Origin: CAYYOS01 sp964473355
GTDB taxonomy: Bacteria; Pseudomonadota; Gammaproteobacteria; Burkholderiales; REEB80
Direction of reading: 5' to 3'
Assembly: GCA_964473355.1 (NCBI GenBank)
Contig: CAYYOS010000001.1
Coordinates: 1-60,492 of the forward strand
DNA length: 60,492 nt
Shown here: one piece after another, positions 32,750 to 42,561 of the stretch
Numbering within the stretch: position 1 is the stretch's first letter
Layout: each line of letters opens with the position of its first letter
The notes under the pieces: model-generated
The model's database searches: none
Told to the model about the DNA's origin: nothing
Seen by the model: the letters and a program-made list of their open reading frames with translations, nothing else
Made by a program: the position numbers and the translations under genes

Positions 32750-35446
32750 TTGAAGTCTGATCCGGAAGCCGTAACGCCCAGCCAGATTTCCTGGGTCACC
32801 CGCGAAATTCTGCTACGGGAACAAGCCCGTTTACCTAATCTCAGCGCTGTAACCATTGTTTTGCCTAACCTTAAAGCGGCCTCCGGTATCGCCGCTTCGT
32901 TCGCGCGTGTGGCTAACCTCAAAACGCTACTGCTGCCGCGTTTTACCACGCTGGCGGGGGGGGCGGAGGGCGTCGATGTCGACGCTTCTATTAGCCCCAC
33001 AGGACAGCGGCAAGCTTTTCTGTATCAGTCGCTACGTGCCAAAAACTGGTTTGAGGGTTATGACCTATGGCAGATTACGGAGGAACTGTTGGGTCTGGTT
33101 GATGAGCTGAACTACTGGCAGGTGGACTTTCCAAAAAATGATGTTTCATTTATAGAGACCATAGAGCGTGCCACGCTGAAAAAATTACCTGAGGCACTAC
33201 GCTTTGAAGCACGTCTGGTGTATGAATTGTGGGAGGTGCTCACCAAAACAACTTCCCCAGAAATCGCGCCCGCGATGGCCTACGTGCTCCGACTTCAGCG
33301 TTTGGCAGCGAACATTGCGCAGCCAGTGTACGGAATCGGTTTGCGAGATCTTATCCCGCCCGAAGAAACGTTTTTTAAGGCACTGGAAGAGAAGGACTTA
33401 GCGCGGCGTTTTCACATCAGCGCGAGCGAGGATAATATTTTTCACGCAGCTTGGCCATCGTCAACGTCTTTCCCTAACATTGGTTCGCGCGCCCAAAGCT
33501 ATGCGCAGGAATTTCCCGCAGCTGCGCTCAGTGGCCGTTTATCACTATACAGCGCGTATAGTCTGGAGTCGGAAGCCCGGGCCATCGAAATGAAGGTGCG
33601 CGAGTGGTTGGCCGAGGGCAAAAACAATATCGCGCTTATCGCGCAAGATCGTCTAGTGGCCCGGCGGGTACGCGCATTACTGGAACGCGCTCAGGTGCTA
33701 ATTGAGGATGAAACCGGTTGGACTTTTTCCACCACCAGCGCCAGCGCCGTTGTTATACGCCTACTCGATACACTGGAGCATAATTTTGCCTACACAGATT
33801 TTTTGGATTTAGTTAAATCCCCATTTTTGTTTGCCAGTGACGCCGCGTCTGAAAAACGCGCCGCAGTCGCAGAATTGGAAAAATTGCTACGTAAGCACGC
33901 TATCAGCGCTGGGTTTAATAACTTTTATCAAATCACGAAAGAACATGGCTCGGCGCAAACCGTACACTTCCTGGAAAAATTTTGGCAAGCGTCGCGAGAA
34001 TTTAATCTACAGCCTAAAACGCTTGGCTCATGGCTAACATCACTACTGAATACCCTGGCGCGCTTAGACGCACTTGAGGCCTTGGGCGCGGACCAGGCCG
34101 GCCGGCAGCTGATAGAAACACTGCTGCGTTTGCAACAAAACTTGCAAGCCGACCTCGCCATTTTTAGTTCGTCGGAGTGGCGCGCCTGGTTGAATCGGCA
34201 GCTGGAGAGCACGACGTTTCGCGATACCAGTATTACAAGCCCCGTTATCTTTACGCACCTTTCCTTGACGCGAGCCCGGGGTTTCGATGCCGTGGTGATC
34301 ATGGGTGCAGACAGTCAGCATTTGCCAGGCAATGTCGAGGCAGAAGGAATTTTTGACGACGGAATTCGTTTGGAGCTCGGTTTACCGACCTCGGCTACGC
34401 GTCGCGCAGTGCAAAAACAAGATCTCATCGACTTACTTAACCTAGCTCCATATAGCTTAATAACTTGGCAACGTAATCGGAATGATGAACCTAATCTGCT
34501 TAGCCCTTACTTCGAGCAGTTGTCGGTGTTTCACGAACTTGCTTTTAATAAATCGCTTGAGGATGCGGAGCTGGCATTGCGCTTAGCGCAATACAGTCAA
34601 ATAGAAATTCAAGCCGATTTAGCAACACCGCCCCCTACAGCTCAGCTACCCAGTAGCTTAGTTCCGCGCTCCATTTCCGCCGCCGGCTTCAACTATTTAA
34701 TGCAGTGCCCCTACCAGTTTTATGCCCGCTATGGTCTGGGCTTGGCGGAGCTGGATGAGATTCAGCAAGACATGGAAAAAAAAGACTACGGCATCTGCGT
34801 TCATGAAATTTTGACGAGGTTTCATAGCGAATTTCCTCGGGTGTCGGGTAAACCACCCGAGGAAATGAATGGGGCATTGCAGGCTATATCGGAGAAAATA
34901 TTCGCCCCCGCGGTGGCGCTTAATTTTAACGCCCGGGCATGGGCATTACGCTGGCTGGCGGCGATACCTAGTTATATCGATTGGCAATACGCGCGCGAAG
35001 CAGAAGGCTGGCTATGGCAAGGCGGAGAGATAGCAAAGGAACTTAGTCTCAGCAACGATGGTGTGGCTAGCGTCACCCTGCAGGGCCGTATAGATCGCGT
35101 GGATCGGCGCGGCATGGAATATGCGGTACTGGATTATAAAACCCAAGATAAAGCTACGCTGCAAAAACTCCTTAAACCCCCCATGGAGGAGATGCCATTA
35201 CTGGTGTATGCCTTGCTGTGGGGCGAGCAGGTAATTGAGGCTGGTTTTGTTTGCGTTAGTGAAAATACGCAACTTCTTCCGTATCGCGAGAACTTACAGG
35301 AAAACGCTTTGCGTAGTAAGCAACTCTTAAGCGAACTCTTTGATGCCATGCATAACGGCGCCACTTTGCCAGCCCATGGCATAGATACCGTGTGCGACTA
35401 TTGCAAAATGAAAGGCTTGTGTAGAAAAGGATATTGGCGTGGCTGA
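32750..35446 (+). CDS. addB: AddB-like PD-(D/E)XK nuclease/inactivated helicase
   Basis: An 898-residue partner of the AddA helicase in double-strand break repair. The N-terminal helicase-like region lacks a Walker A motif (LSAVTIVLPNLKAA). The C-terminal nuclease carries GRIDRVDRRG and AVLDYKTQ. Four cysteines fit an iron-sulfur staple: one in LMQCPYQFY and three in CDYCKMKGLC. The only start near the fdxA stop is TTG 32750; the frame is closed just upstream by the fdxA TAG. The end overlaps the next gene by eight bases. Confidence 0.85.
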   Translation: MKSDPEAVTPSQISWVTREILLREQARLPNLSAVTIVLPNLKAASGIAASFARVANLKTLLLPRFTTLAGGAEGVDVDASISPTGQRQAFLYQSLRAKNWFEGYDLWQITEELLGLVDELNYWQVDFPKNDVSFIETIERATLKKLPEALRFEARLVYELWEVLTKTTSPEIAPAMAYVLRLQRLAANIAQPVYGIGLRDLIPPEETFFKALEEKDLARRFHISASEDNIFHAAWPSSTSFPNIGSRAQSYAQEFPAAALSGRLSLYSAYSLESEARAIEMKVREWLAEGKNNIALIAQDRLVARRVRALLERAQVLIEDETGWTFSTTSASAVVIRLLDTLEHNFAYTDFLDLVKSPFLFASDAASEKRAAVAELEKLLRKHAISAGFNNFYQITKEHGSAQTVHFLEKFWQASREFNLQPKTLGSWLTSLLNTLARLDALEALGADQAGRQLIETLLRLQQNLQADLAIFSSSEWRAWLNRQLESTTFRDTSITSPVIFTHLSLTRARGFDAVVIMGADSQHLPGNVEAEGIFDDGIRLELGLPTSATRRAVQKQDLIDLLNLAPYSLITWQRNRNDEPNLLSPYFEQLSVFHELAFNKSLEDAELALRLAQYSQIEIQADLATPPPTAQLPSSLVPRSISAAGFNYLMQCPYQFYARYGLGLAELDEIQQDMEKKDYGICVHEILTRFHSEFPRVSGKPPEEMNGALQAISEKIFAPAVALNFNARAWALRWLAAIPSYIDWQYAREAEGWLWQGGEIAKELSLSNDGVASVTLQGRIDRVDRRGMEYAVLDYKTQDKATLQKLLKPPMEEMPLLVYALLWGEQVIEAGFVCVSENTQLLPYRENLQENALRSKQLLSELFDAMHNGATLPAHGIDTVCDYCKMKGLCRKGYWRG

Positions 35447-38400
35447 GGCGATCATTGAAGCGGCGCTAGACCCGCGTCGCAACGTCGTTATCGAGGCCTG
35501 CGCGGGTAGTGGCAAAACGTGGTTATTGGTGTCACGAATGATCAGATTGTTGTTAGCGGGCACGCCACCTGGCGAAATTTTAGCGATTACTTTCACTCGC
35601 AAGGCAGCGGGAGAAATGCGCGGACGCTTGCGGGAATGGCTGCGCCAAATGCTCTATGAAACAGATGATAAAGTCATCGAATTTCTGATGCACCGCGGTC
35701 TCCCCGAGGCCGAAGCACGCGCCTCGCTACCGCAGGCCCGCGGTCTGTTTGAATCGGTATTAAATGCACAACCAGAAATAGCGATTTTGACTTTTGACAG
35801 CTGGTTCGAGCGGATCACGCGGCACGCCCCTTTAACTGCCGGTATGCGGAACCCCAATTTCGTGGAACATACCTCGGTTTTGATCGAGAATGCGTGGCAG
35901 CGATTCACGGACGATCTGCAAGCCAAACCGGAAAGCGAGTTAGCGCGAAAGCTACTGTACTTATTTGAAGTGTATGGCCTGTCTTCAACAAAGAAGTTAC
36001 TTAAGAATTTCGTCAACCGGCGCATTGAATGGTGGCAGTATACCCTGGGGCAACGTGACCCTATGGGCTACGCGCTGGCCAAATTGGAAGGCTCTCAGGA
36101 TGTTGCATTTGACTTAGACGAAGTTTTTTTAAAACGGATTACGCAGTACCTAGGTCTTCTACAAAAAAATACGGATACGCATAAAGAGCGTGCCAAGATA
36201 CTTGCAGCGGGATTGGATTGTGCCGATAGCCAGCAACGCTTTGAAAAAATATACGCCGCGGTATTTTCCACAGAGGGAAATCCCTACAAAATTTCACCAT
36301 CCGCTAAACAAAAAGCACGCCTGGGCGCAGAAGGCGAAGCGCAATTGATAGCCCTTCACGACATGATATGCAGACGTATCGGGGAGATCAATCAGCAGCA
36401 TATCGAACGACAAATTTACCTGATTAACGAGGCCGGTTTAAGCTGCGGGATGGCCCTGCTAGAAATTTTTCAAAGACTAAAAACTGAGCGCGGCTTAGTG
36501 GATTACCCGGATCTTATTTGGCGCGCCCATTTATTACTTACCCGCTCTGAGCACGCCGAGTATGTGCAATATAAATTAGGCGGTCGTTATCGGCATCTGC
36601 TACTGGATGAGTTCCAAGACACCAACCCCTTGCAATGGCAAGTTCTAAAAATATGGTTGGATGAAAGTTTAGCCGCGGATCAACCCTTAGGCGTTTTTCT
36701 AGTGGGCGATCCTAAGCAATCTGTCTATCGGTTTCGCGGCGCGGATGCGCGTCTCTTCGACGTGGCTGCCGAGTATTTGCAGACTACCTTCAATGCCACT
36801 TTTCTTCAGCAAAATATTACTTGGCGGAACGCACCGGACATCGTTGTCGCCGTGAATGCAGTCTTTCAGCCTGAGGAAAAATTTCCACACTTCGTTCCTC
36901 ATCATTCGGCGCAAACGCGCTTGCCAGGCGCCCTACAAATACTTGCACCTCCGCCCAAGCCTACTGCGCTGCCGCTCCCAAACCCGCAACTGCGCAACCC
37001 CCTGATCGAGCCGGGGGCCGAAAGCACGGATGCCTACCTTACAGAAGGTTGCCGGATTGCGGCAAAAATTGCAGCTGTTGTCGGACACTGGAAAATAACC
37101 GAAGGGAACACAAACCGAGCAGCGGAATACCGGGACGTGATGATTCTGGTGACGAAACGCACTCACTTAGGCATGTACGAGGCGGCATTGAAAGCCGCGC
37201 AAATTCCCTACGTGAGCTCGCGCCGCGGCGAGTTGCTCAACACCTTGGAAGCACAGGATCTGACGGCGCTATTACGCTTTCTAATTACACCCTTTTCCGA
37301 TATTGATCTCGCCCATGTCTTACGTTCACCCATTTTTGCCTGCACCGATCAAGACTTGGTCAGGCTCGCACAAAGTACCGAACAGACTTGGTGGCAGCGC
37401 TTAAAAAGCGTGGCGAACACCGACCAGGCTGGCCCACTTAACCGCGCTTGGCGCTTGCTTTCAGCCTGGCGGGAATCCGCCAACCAACTGCCAGTGCATG
37501 ATTTATTAGATCAAATTTTTTTTCAGGCGGATATACTGAGCGCCTATGCGAGTGCCGTCCCCATAAGCTTGCGTGCCAGTGTTCTAGCTAACTTAAATTC
37601 ATACATGCAGCTTTCGTTGGAAATAGACAGCGGCCGCTATCCTAGCCTGCCTAAATTCGTATATGAAGTGCAGCAGTTAACGACGTTGTCCACGGAAGAA
37701 GCGCCCGATGAAGGGATCGTGGCTGAAACCCAAAACGCTTGCCGGATTTTGACCGTGCATGGCGCGAAGGGCTTAGAGTCTCCTATCGTTATTTTGGCGG
37801 GCAGTGATGATAAACCTACCTCCGCGGACAGTTATTATGCTTTGGTTGATTGGCCGCCCGCAGCAGAAACGCCCCGGCATTTTTCTTTGTATAGTAAGAA
37901 AGAGCAGCGCGGCGAATCACGTGCCGCGTATTTTGCCGCGGAAGATGACTTACGCGAACGCGAGCACTTGAATCTTTTATATGTCGCCATGACGCGCGCG
38001 AAGCAAGCGCTGATTGTTTCCGCTGCCACCGAAAAGTCCGGCAGTTGGTATGAGAAAATCGCTGCTCGGACTACGGCGTCGGCGGATTTAGCCGAGATAG
38101 CGCACGTAACCCCCGTCGATGAACATTGCGCGTCGGCTTTTTTAGCCTTATCCCACGCGCCCGTTGGAAAAAGAGAGTTGGCTTTAACCGCCGAACGGCG
38201 CTATGGCATCAAACTCCACGCCCTACTTGAGCAACTCGCGCCGCCCCGTCAGGCGGGTAAAGATTACCTAAAAGAAAAATTAGGTAGCACCGATGACGAG
38301 TTTGAAGCGCTTTGGTCTTGTGCCCAAACCCTGCTGCGCGCCCCACATCTGCAGCGTTTTTTTGATCCTCAGCAATATCTAAGCGCACACAATGAACTGT

Positions 38401-38615
38401 CGTTTTGCGTCACGGAAGGACAGGTATTTCGCGTGGATAGACTGGTGGAATTCACCGATAGCGTGTGGGTGTTGGACTATAAAAGCGGCCAGCCAGAAAG
38501 CGGAAATTATGTCGCACAAATGCGTGCTTATCGCGATGCGTTAAGGGCAGTCTTTGGCCAAAAACCGATACATTGCGCACTGTTATGGAGTAGCGGAGAA
38601 CTTCAGGAATGTTAG
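35439..38615 (+). CDS. addA: AddA-like UvrD/RecB-family helicase-nuclease
   Basis: A 1058-residue superfamily 1 helicase. Walker A ACAGSGKT is at 20-27, AITFTRKAAGEMR is motif Ia, LLLDEFQDTNPLQ is motif II and VGDPKQSVYRFRGAD is motif III. The C-terminal nuclease has VDRLVEF and VLDYKSGQPE, then the Gln/Tyr motif (QMRAYRDAL). Together with the upstream protein it should process DNA ends for recombination. It begins with GTG. The end lies 31 bases before the amidohydrolase start. Confidence 0.88.
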   Translation: MAEAIIEAALDPRRNVVIEACAGSGKTWLLVSRMIRLLLAGTPPGEILAITFTRKAAGEMRGRLREWLRQMLYETDDKVIEFLMHRGLPEAEARASLPQARGLFESVLNAQPEIAILTFDSWFERITRHAPLTAGMRNPNFVEHTSVLIENAWQRFTDDLQAKPESELARKLLYLFEVYGLSSTKKLLKNFVNRRIEWWQYTLGQRDPMGYALAKLEGSQDVAFDLDEVFLKRITQYLGLLQKNTDTHKERAKILAAGLDCADSQQRFEKIYAAVFSTEGNPYKISPSAKQKARLGAEGEAQLIALHDMICRRIGEINQQHIERQIYLINEAGLSCGMALLEIFQRLKTERGLVDYPDLIWRAHLLLTRSEHAEYVQYKLGGRYRHLLLDEFQDTNPLQWQVLKIWLDESLAADQPLGVFLVGDPKQSVYRFRGADARLFDVAAEYLQTTFNATFLQQNITWRNAPDIVVAVNAVFQPEEKFPHFVPHHSAQTRLPGALQILAPPPKPTALPLPNPQLRNPLIEPGAESTDAYLTEGCRIAAKIAAVVGHWKITEGNTNRAAEYRDVMILVTKRTHLGMYEAALKAAQIPYVSSRRGELLNTLEAQDLTALLRFLITPFSDIDLAHVLRSPIFACTDQDLVRLAQSTEQTWWQRLKSVANTDQAGPLNRAWRLLSAWRESANQLPVHDLLDQIFFQADILSAYASAVPISLRASVLANLNSYMQLSLEIDSGRYPSLPKFVYEVQQLTTLSTEEAPDEGIVAETQNACRILTVHGAKGLESPIVILAGSDDKPTSADSYYALVDWPPAAETPRHFSLYSKKEQRGESRAAYFAAEDDLREREHLNLLYVAMTRAKQALIVSAATEKSGSWYEKIAARTTASADLAEIAHVTPVDEHCASAFLALSHAPVGKRELALTAERRYGIKLHALLEQLAPPRQAGKDYLKEKLGSTDDEFEALWSCAQTLLRAPHLQRFFDPQQYLSAHNELSFCVTEGQVFRVDRLVEFTDSVWVLDYKSGQPESGNYVAQMRAYRDALRAVFGQKPIHCALLWSSGELQEC

Positions 38616-38646
38616 GATTCAGAAAAAGTGCCTACGGTGGCGTGCG

Positions 38647-39900
38647 ATGAACCGTCGCACCCTTATTAAATTCGGGGCGGCGGGCCTGGGTATTGCCGGC
38701 ATCACGGCCTATGCAAAATGGCCGGACCAGGGTGTGATCAATCCTTGCTTAGCCTTGCCAGTTCCTCGGGATATACTAAATCACGATCTCGTGCAGTCCG
38801 CGTGGGCAGGTATAGACTCCAGTCTAGTCTGGGATTGCCATACGCATTTAATCGGGGTGGGCGATGGGCCTGGTACCTGGATTAACCCGGACATGAATAG
38901 CTGGGCGCACCCATTGCAGTTTGCGCAAAAACGCTTTTTCCTCAACGCAGGCTGCGCCGATGGCGATGCCGGCCGCACCGATAGTTCCTACGTGGATCGC
39001 TTAGTAGCACTACATAGCAACGGCATGCGCCAAGCGAAATCGATGCTATTGGCGTTTGATTACGCCTACGATGAAAAAGGCCGAAAAGTAGCCGCTCACA
39101 GCGCGTTTTATGCCGCTAATGAATACGCAGCCGGCATTGTAAACAAATATCCTGATCGCTTTGAGTGGATTGCTTCGGTACATCCTTATCGACCCGATGC
39201 TTTGGATGCGCTACGGTGGGCAAAGCAACACGGGGCGCGCGCGGTGAAATGGTTACCGGCGGCGATGGGGATCAACCCCGCCAGCCCGTTATGCAGCGCC
39301 TACTATCAGCTGTTGCGGGAATTAGATATGCCGCTACTCACCCACGCCGGGGCTGAACGTGCCGTACACGGCATGGCGGCCGAGCAATTCGGCAACCCTT
39401 TGTTATTTCGCAGTGCGCTCGACGCCGGCGTGCGCGTGATAGTCGCGCATTGCGCCTCCATGGGAGAAAGCCCCGACACCGATATCGGCGCGAACGGCCC
39501 TAAGCGCAGCAACTTTTCCCTATTTATACGCATGCTTAGCGACGCCCGTTTCCATGGGCTACTTTATGGAGACATTTCGGCCATCACGCAAGCTAATCGC
39601 GCCCGGGAGGCACTCTCCACGCTTATTTCACGGCAAGAAGTGCATAGCCGATTGTTAAACGGCTCGGATTATCCCTTGCCTGGCGTCATGCCGCTTTTTT
39701 CGCTACGCCAATTGGCTGAGTTGAAGTTGCTCGATGACAAACACAGAGAAACGCTAAGCGCGCTACGCCGCTTTAACCCGCTATTGTTTGATTTCGTGTT
39801 GAAACGCACCTTGCGGGCAAACGGCGTGGGTTTCCCGCCCAAAGTATTCGAGACGCGGAATTTTTTTATCCGCACGCCGGGTGCCCCCGCATCGCCCTAG
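38647..39900 (+). CDS. Tat-exported amidohydrolase-family metal hydrolase
   Basis: About 417 residues. The start MNRRTLIKFGAAGLGIAG is a twin-arginine signal, which suggests export of a folded metalloprotein; I therefore prefer this ATG to an upstream one inside the addA end. The TIM-barrel metal motifs are HTHLIG, LLTHAGAE, VIVAHCASM and NGSDYPL. These place it in the TatD/amidohydrolase-2-like group, but the substrate is unknown. It stands at the end of the fdxA-addB-addA run, with unrelated function. Confidence 0.8.
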   Translation: MNRRTLIKFGAAGLGIAGITAYAKWPDQGVINPCLALPVPRDILNHDLVQSAWAGIDSSLVWDCHTHLIGVGDGPGTWINPDMNSWAHPLQFAQKRFFLNAGCADGDAGRTDSSYVDRLVALHSNGMRQAKSMLLAFDYAYDEKGRKVAAHSAFYAANEYAAGIVNKYPDRFEWIASVHPYRPDALDALRWAKQHGARAVKWLPAAMGINPASPLCSAYYQLLRELDMPLLTHAGAERAVHGMAAEQFGNPLLFRSALDAGVRVIVAHCASMGESPDTDIGANGPKRSNFSLFIRMLSDARFHGLLYGDISAITQANRAREALSTLISRQEVHSRLLNGSDYPLPGVMPLFSLRQLAELKLLDDKHRETLSALRRFNPLLFDFVLKRTLRANGVGFPPKVFETRNFFIRTPGAPASP

Positions 39901-39930
39901 GCATGTTTGTCACCCGCGTGCGGCGCTCAT

Positions 39931-39959
39931 TTGACAAACTTGCTAAAACTCATTAAAAC
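39931..39959 (+). promoter_or_regulatory. Candidate promoter of the subtilase gene
   Basis: TTGACA is followed after 17 bases by TAAAAC. An A/T inverted repeat, ATATTT and AAATAT around AAT (39979-39993), lies between it and the ATG. Confidence 0.4.
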
Positions 39960-40010
39960 AAATCTGTAATGTTATGGTATATTTAATAAATATCTTCAGC
40001 GGGAATCAAT

Positions 40011-41936
40011 ATGCATAAGCTTTCTTTTTTGTTCTCGTGGCTCGCGATGCTTATCCTAGCCACGACCGGCCTGGCCCATGGCGCCTCATCCCTAGACTAC
40101 ACGGATCGCATTATTATCAGGTTCAAGAGCGAGGCCACGAAAAGTGCTAACCCCGCCATGATGAAAGCTGCCAAAGTAGCTCAAACTAAGGCCCTAAGCA
40201 CAAAAACAGGTATCCCGCTTGCCCACTTCCGCAGCATGTCGCTGCAGGCGGACGTGCTTAAGCTGTCCACGCGCATGCCGCTGGATGAGGTGGCGCGTCT
40301 CACCAAAAAATTAGCCGCGAGTCCGGACGTGGCCTACGCCATACCTGATTCCATCAAGCGGGTAGCGCTACGCCCCAACGACCCACTTTATAACCAGCAA
40401 TGGCACTATCACCCCAGCACCATCGAGCGCGGCAGTGCCAACGTCGAGCCGGCCTGGGATATCACGCAAGGCTCCCCGGATTTGGTTATCGCCGTGGTGG
40501 ACACGGGGGTGCTACCTCATGCGGACTTTGCCGGGAGACTGCTGCCGGGCTATGATTTTATTTCTGAAGTCGCCCGCGCCAATGACGGGGATAACGTTGG
40601 GCGCGACAACGACGCCAACGATGCCGGCGATTGGGTGAGCGCGGCTGAATCTAACGATTTTTTTGGTCCTTTCTATCTTTGTGGCGAATCCGAGAGCTCC
40701 TGGCATGGCACCCACGTGGCGGGCACCATCGCAGCCAATACCAACAATGCGCTGGGTGTAGCGGGTATAAATTGGAACGCTAAAATTCTCCCAGTACGCG
40801 TGTTGGGTAAATGCGGGGGGTATGACTCGGACGTTGTGGATGGCATGCGCTGGGCTGCAGGCCTAGAAGTCGCGGGTGTGCCAAACAATCCAACGCCAGC
40901 TAGGGTAGTGAATCTAAGCTTAGGCGGCTTTGGCGACTGCCATGTCGTTTATCAACAAGCCATTAATGAGGTTGTTGCTTCCGGCGCCGTGGTGGTGTTG
41001 GCGGCCGGCAACGAGGCTGCCGATGCTTCATTCTTTAGCCCGGGCAATTGCAGCAACGGCATTACCGTGCACGCCAATGATAGGAATGGCGCGCCCGCTT
41101 TTTATTCCAATTTCGGTACGGTAGTGGAGATTAGCGCCCCCGGCGGCGATACCGAGTTCCCGGGTGGAGGGGTCTTGTCCACCCTGGACAGTGGCACCAC
41201 GGTGGCAGTTAACGACAGCTCTTATAAAGAATATCAGGGCACCAGCATGGCCGCCCCGCACGTGGCTGGGGTTGTGTCACTCATGCTGTCGGTTAATCCT
41301 GCGCTGACGCCACCCGAGGTCCTAGAAATCCTGCAGGCCACATCACGACCCTTCTCGGCGGACGTCGTGCCCTATTACTGCACGATAGGTCAGTGCGGGG
41401 CGGGCATCGTCGATGCGGTTAAGGCGGTATCGGCCGCAAAAGCGCGCGGCAAATCAACCACCACTGTGGTGGAATTTTATAATTCAATGTTAAAGCACTA
41501 TTTCCTCACCGCGCATGCCAACGAGGCCACGGGGATAGATTTAGGCTTAGCCGGCCCTGGCTGGAGCCGCACCGGATTAAGTTTCAACGCTTGGCTTACT
41601 GCGGAAGCCGCACCTGCCAATGCAGTTGAGGTTTGTCGTTTTTATGGCTCGCCGGGCTTGGGGCCAAACTCGCATTTTTATACCGTGGCGGGCGAGGAGT
41701 GCGAGGGTATTAAACGCGCTCAAGGGTGGATATGGGAGCAGGGAAACAAGTTCTATATTATTCCTTCCTCAGCCGGTGCTTGCCCTAGCGGCACCCTGCC
41801 GGTGTATCGCACGTATAACAACCGTTATATTTTTAATGATTCCAATCACCGCTATACCACTAGTTTGCCCGTCTATAACAGTATGATTGCCAGCGGTTGG
41901 ATAGGTGAGGGCGTGGTGATGTGTGCCCCTAATTAA
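40011..41936 (+). CDS. Secreted subtilisin-like (S8) serine protease with DUF5648 domain
   Basis: A 641-residue exported protease. Signal peptide 1-24 (LAMLILATTGLAHGA) precedes a propeptide-like region (about 28-118). The catalytic domain has D164 in AVVDTGVLPH, H232 in WHGTHVAGT, N334 in AAGNEA and S412 in GTSMAAPHVAG. Residues about 475-641 match DUF5648, an extracellular Trp/Tyr-rich module (FYNSMLKHYFLTA, GPNSHFYTV). Paired cysteines suggest an oxidising compartment. No type II secretion genes are nearby. Likely a nutrient or processing protease; the target is unknown. Confidence 0.92.
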   Translation: MHKLSFLFSWLAMLILATTGLAHGASSLDYTDRIIIRFKSEATKSANPAMMKAAKVAQTKALSTKTGIPLAHFRSMSLQADVLKLSTRMPLDEVARLTKKLAASPDVAYAIPDSIKRVALRPNDPLYNQQWHYHPSTIERGSANVEPAWDITQGSPDLVIAVVDTGVLPHADFAGRLLPGYDFISEVARANDGDNVGRDNDANDAGDWVSAAESNDFFGPFYLCGESESSWHGTHVAGTIAANTNNALGVAGINWNAKILPVRVLGKCGGYDSDVVDGMRWAAGLEVAGVPNNPTPARVVNLSLGGFGDCHVVYQQAINEVVASGAVVVLAAGNEAADASFFSPGNCSNGITVHANDRNGAPAFYSNFGTVVEISAPGGDTEFPGGGVLSTLDSGTTVAVNDSSYKEYQGTSMAAPHVAGVVSLMLSVNPALTPPEVLEILQATSRPFSADVVPYYCTIGQCGAGIVDAVKAVSAAKARGKSTTTVVEFYNSMLKHYFLTAHANEATGIDLGLAGPGWSRTGLSFNAWLTAEAAPANAVEVCRFYGSPGLGPNSHFYTVAGEECEGIKRAQGWIWEQGNKFYIIPSSAGACPSGTLPVYRTYNNRYIFNDSNHRYTTSLPVYNSMIASGWIGEGVVMCAPN

Positions 41937-41940
41937 GAAC

Positions 41941-42105
41941 AAGGCAAAAGGCACAAATCAAAAATTAAAAGGCAAAATTGAAAACACGCCCTAGCCTCAT
42001 TTTGAACAAGGCAAGACACGAACGCCAGTCGTTTCAATACATGCTTCGCCGCTTCGGGAGGCCCTTATTTTTGCCTTTTAATTTTTGATTTGTGCCTTTT
42101 GCCTT
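41941..42105. repeat. Perfect 37-bp inverted repeat flanking a 91-bp loop
   Basis: The left arm 41941-41977 and the right arm 42069-42105 are exact reverse complements over 37 bases, beginning AAGGCAAAAGGCACAAATCA. The element fills most of the gap between the subtilase and the first cytochrome gene. GAACAAGGCAA occurs just before the left arm and again inside the loop (42004). It could form a long RNA hairpin or be a small non-autonomous mobile element. Confidence 0.85.
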
Positions 42106-42221
42106 TTCCCCCAGATTGACCGCCGCCCGACTATCATTTACAGTGCCGGATTCAAAATGCAATCTTTTAAATTTTTACGCTTAATCTTCACGAGACAAGC
42201 CTTACTTACAGAGCAGGGATA

Positions 42222-42542
42222 ATGAAAAATATTTTTCTAGCAGGATTAATAACTTATTTCGTATCAGGGGCAGGTGTAGCCCACGCCGTAGGCGATCCGG
42301 TGGTGGGCCAGCAAAAAACTTCGATGTGCGCCGGCTGCCACGGCATATCCGGGTATCGCACCGCTTATCCGCGTGTCTACAGCGTGCCAAAACTTGGTGG
42401 GCAACATGCGCAATACATCGTGCAGGCCTTGCAGGCATACAAAAACGGTGCGCGTAATCACGCTACCATGACTGCCATCGCCACCACGCTCACGGATCAA
42501 GACATGGCAGATTTAGCCGCCTATTACGCTCAGACCAAATAA
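42222..42542 (+). CDS. Monohaem class I c-type cytochrome
   Basis: A 106-residue exported cytochrome. The signal peptide ends near VAHA. The haem site is CAGCH in TSMCAGCHGISGYR. The distal methionine is probably in NHATMTAIA, and DMADLAAYYA is the C-terminal helix. It resembles one half of a dihaem cytochrome c4. CAGGGAT precedes the ATG. It is followed 19 bases later by a paralogous cytochrome. Confidence 0.9.
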   Translation: MKNIFLAGLITYFVSGAGVAHAVGDPVVGQQKTSMCAGCHGISGYRTAYPRVYSVPKLGGQHAQYIVQALQAYKNGARNHATMTAIATTLTDQDMADLAAYYAQTK

Positions 42543-42561
42543 TTTTCAAGGAAAAACACGA

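Noticed and set aside
32422..33000. Long minus-strand frame opposite fdxA and addB
   Set aside because: It is a shadow of two well-supported genes and reads as low-complexity Ser/Ala sequence.
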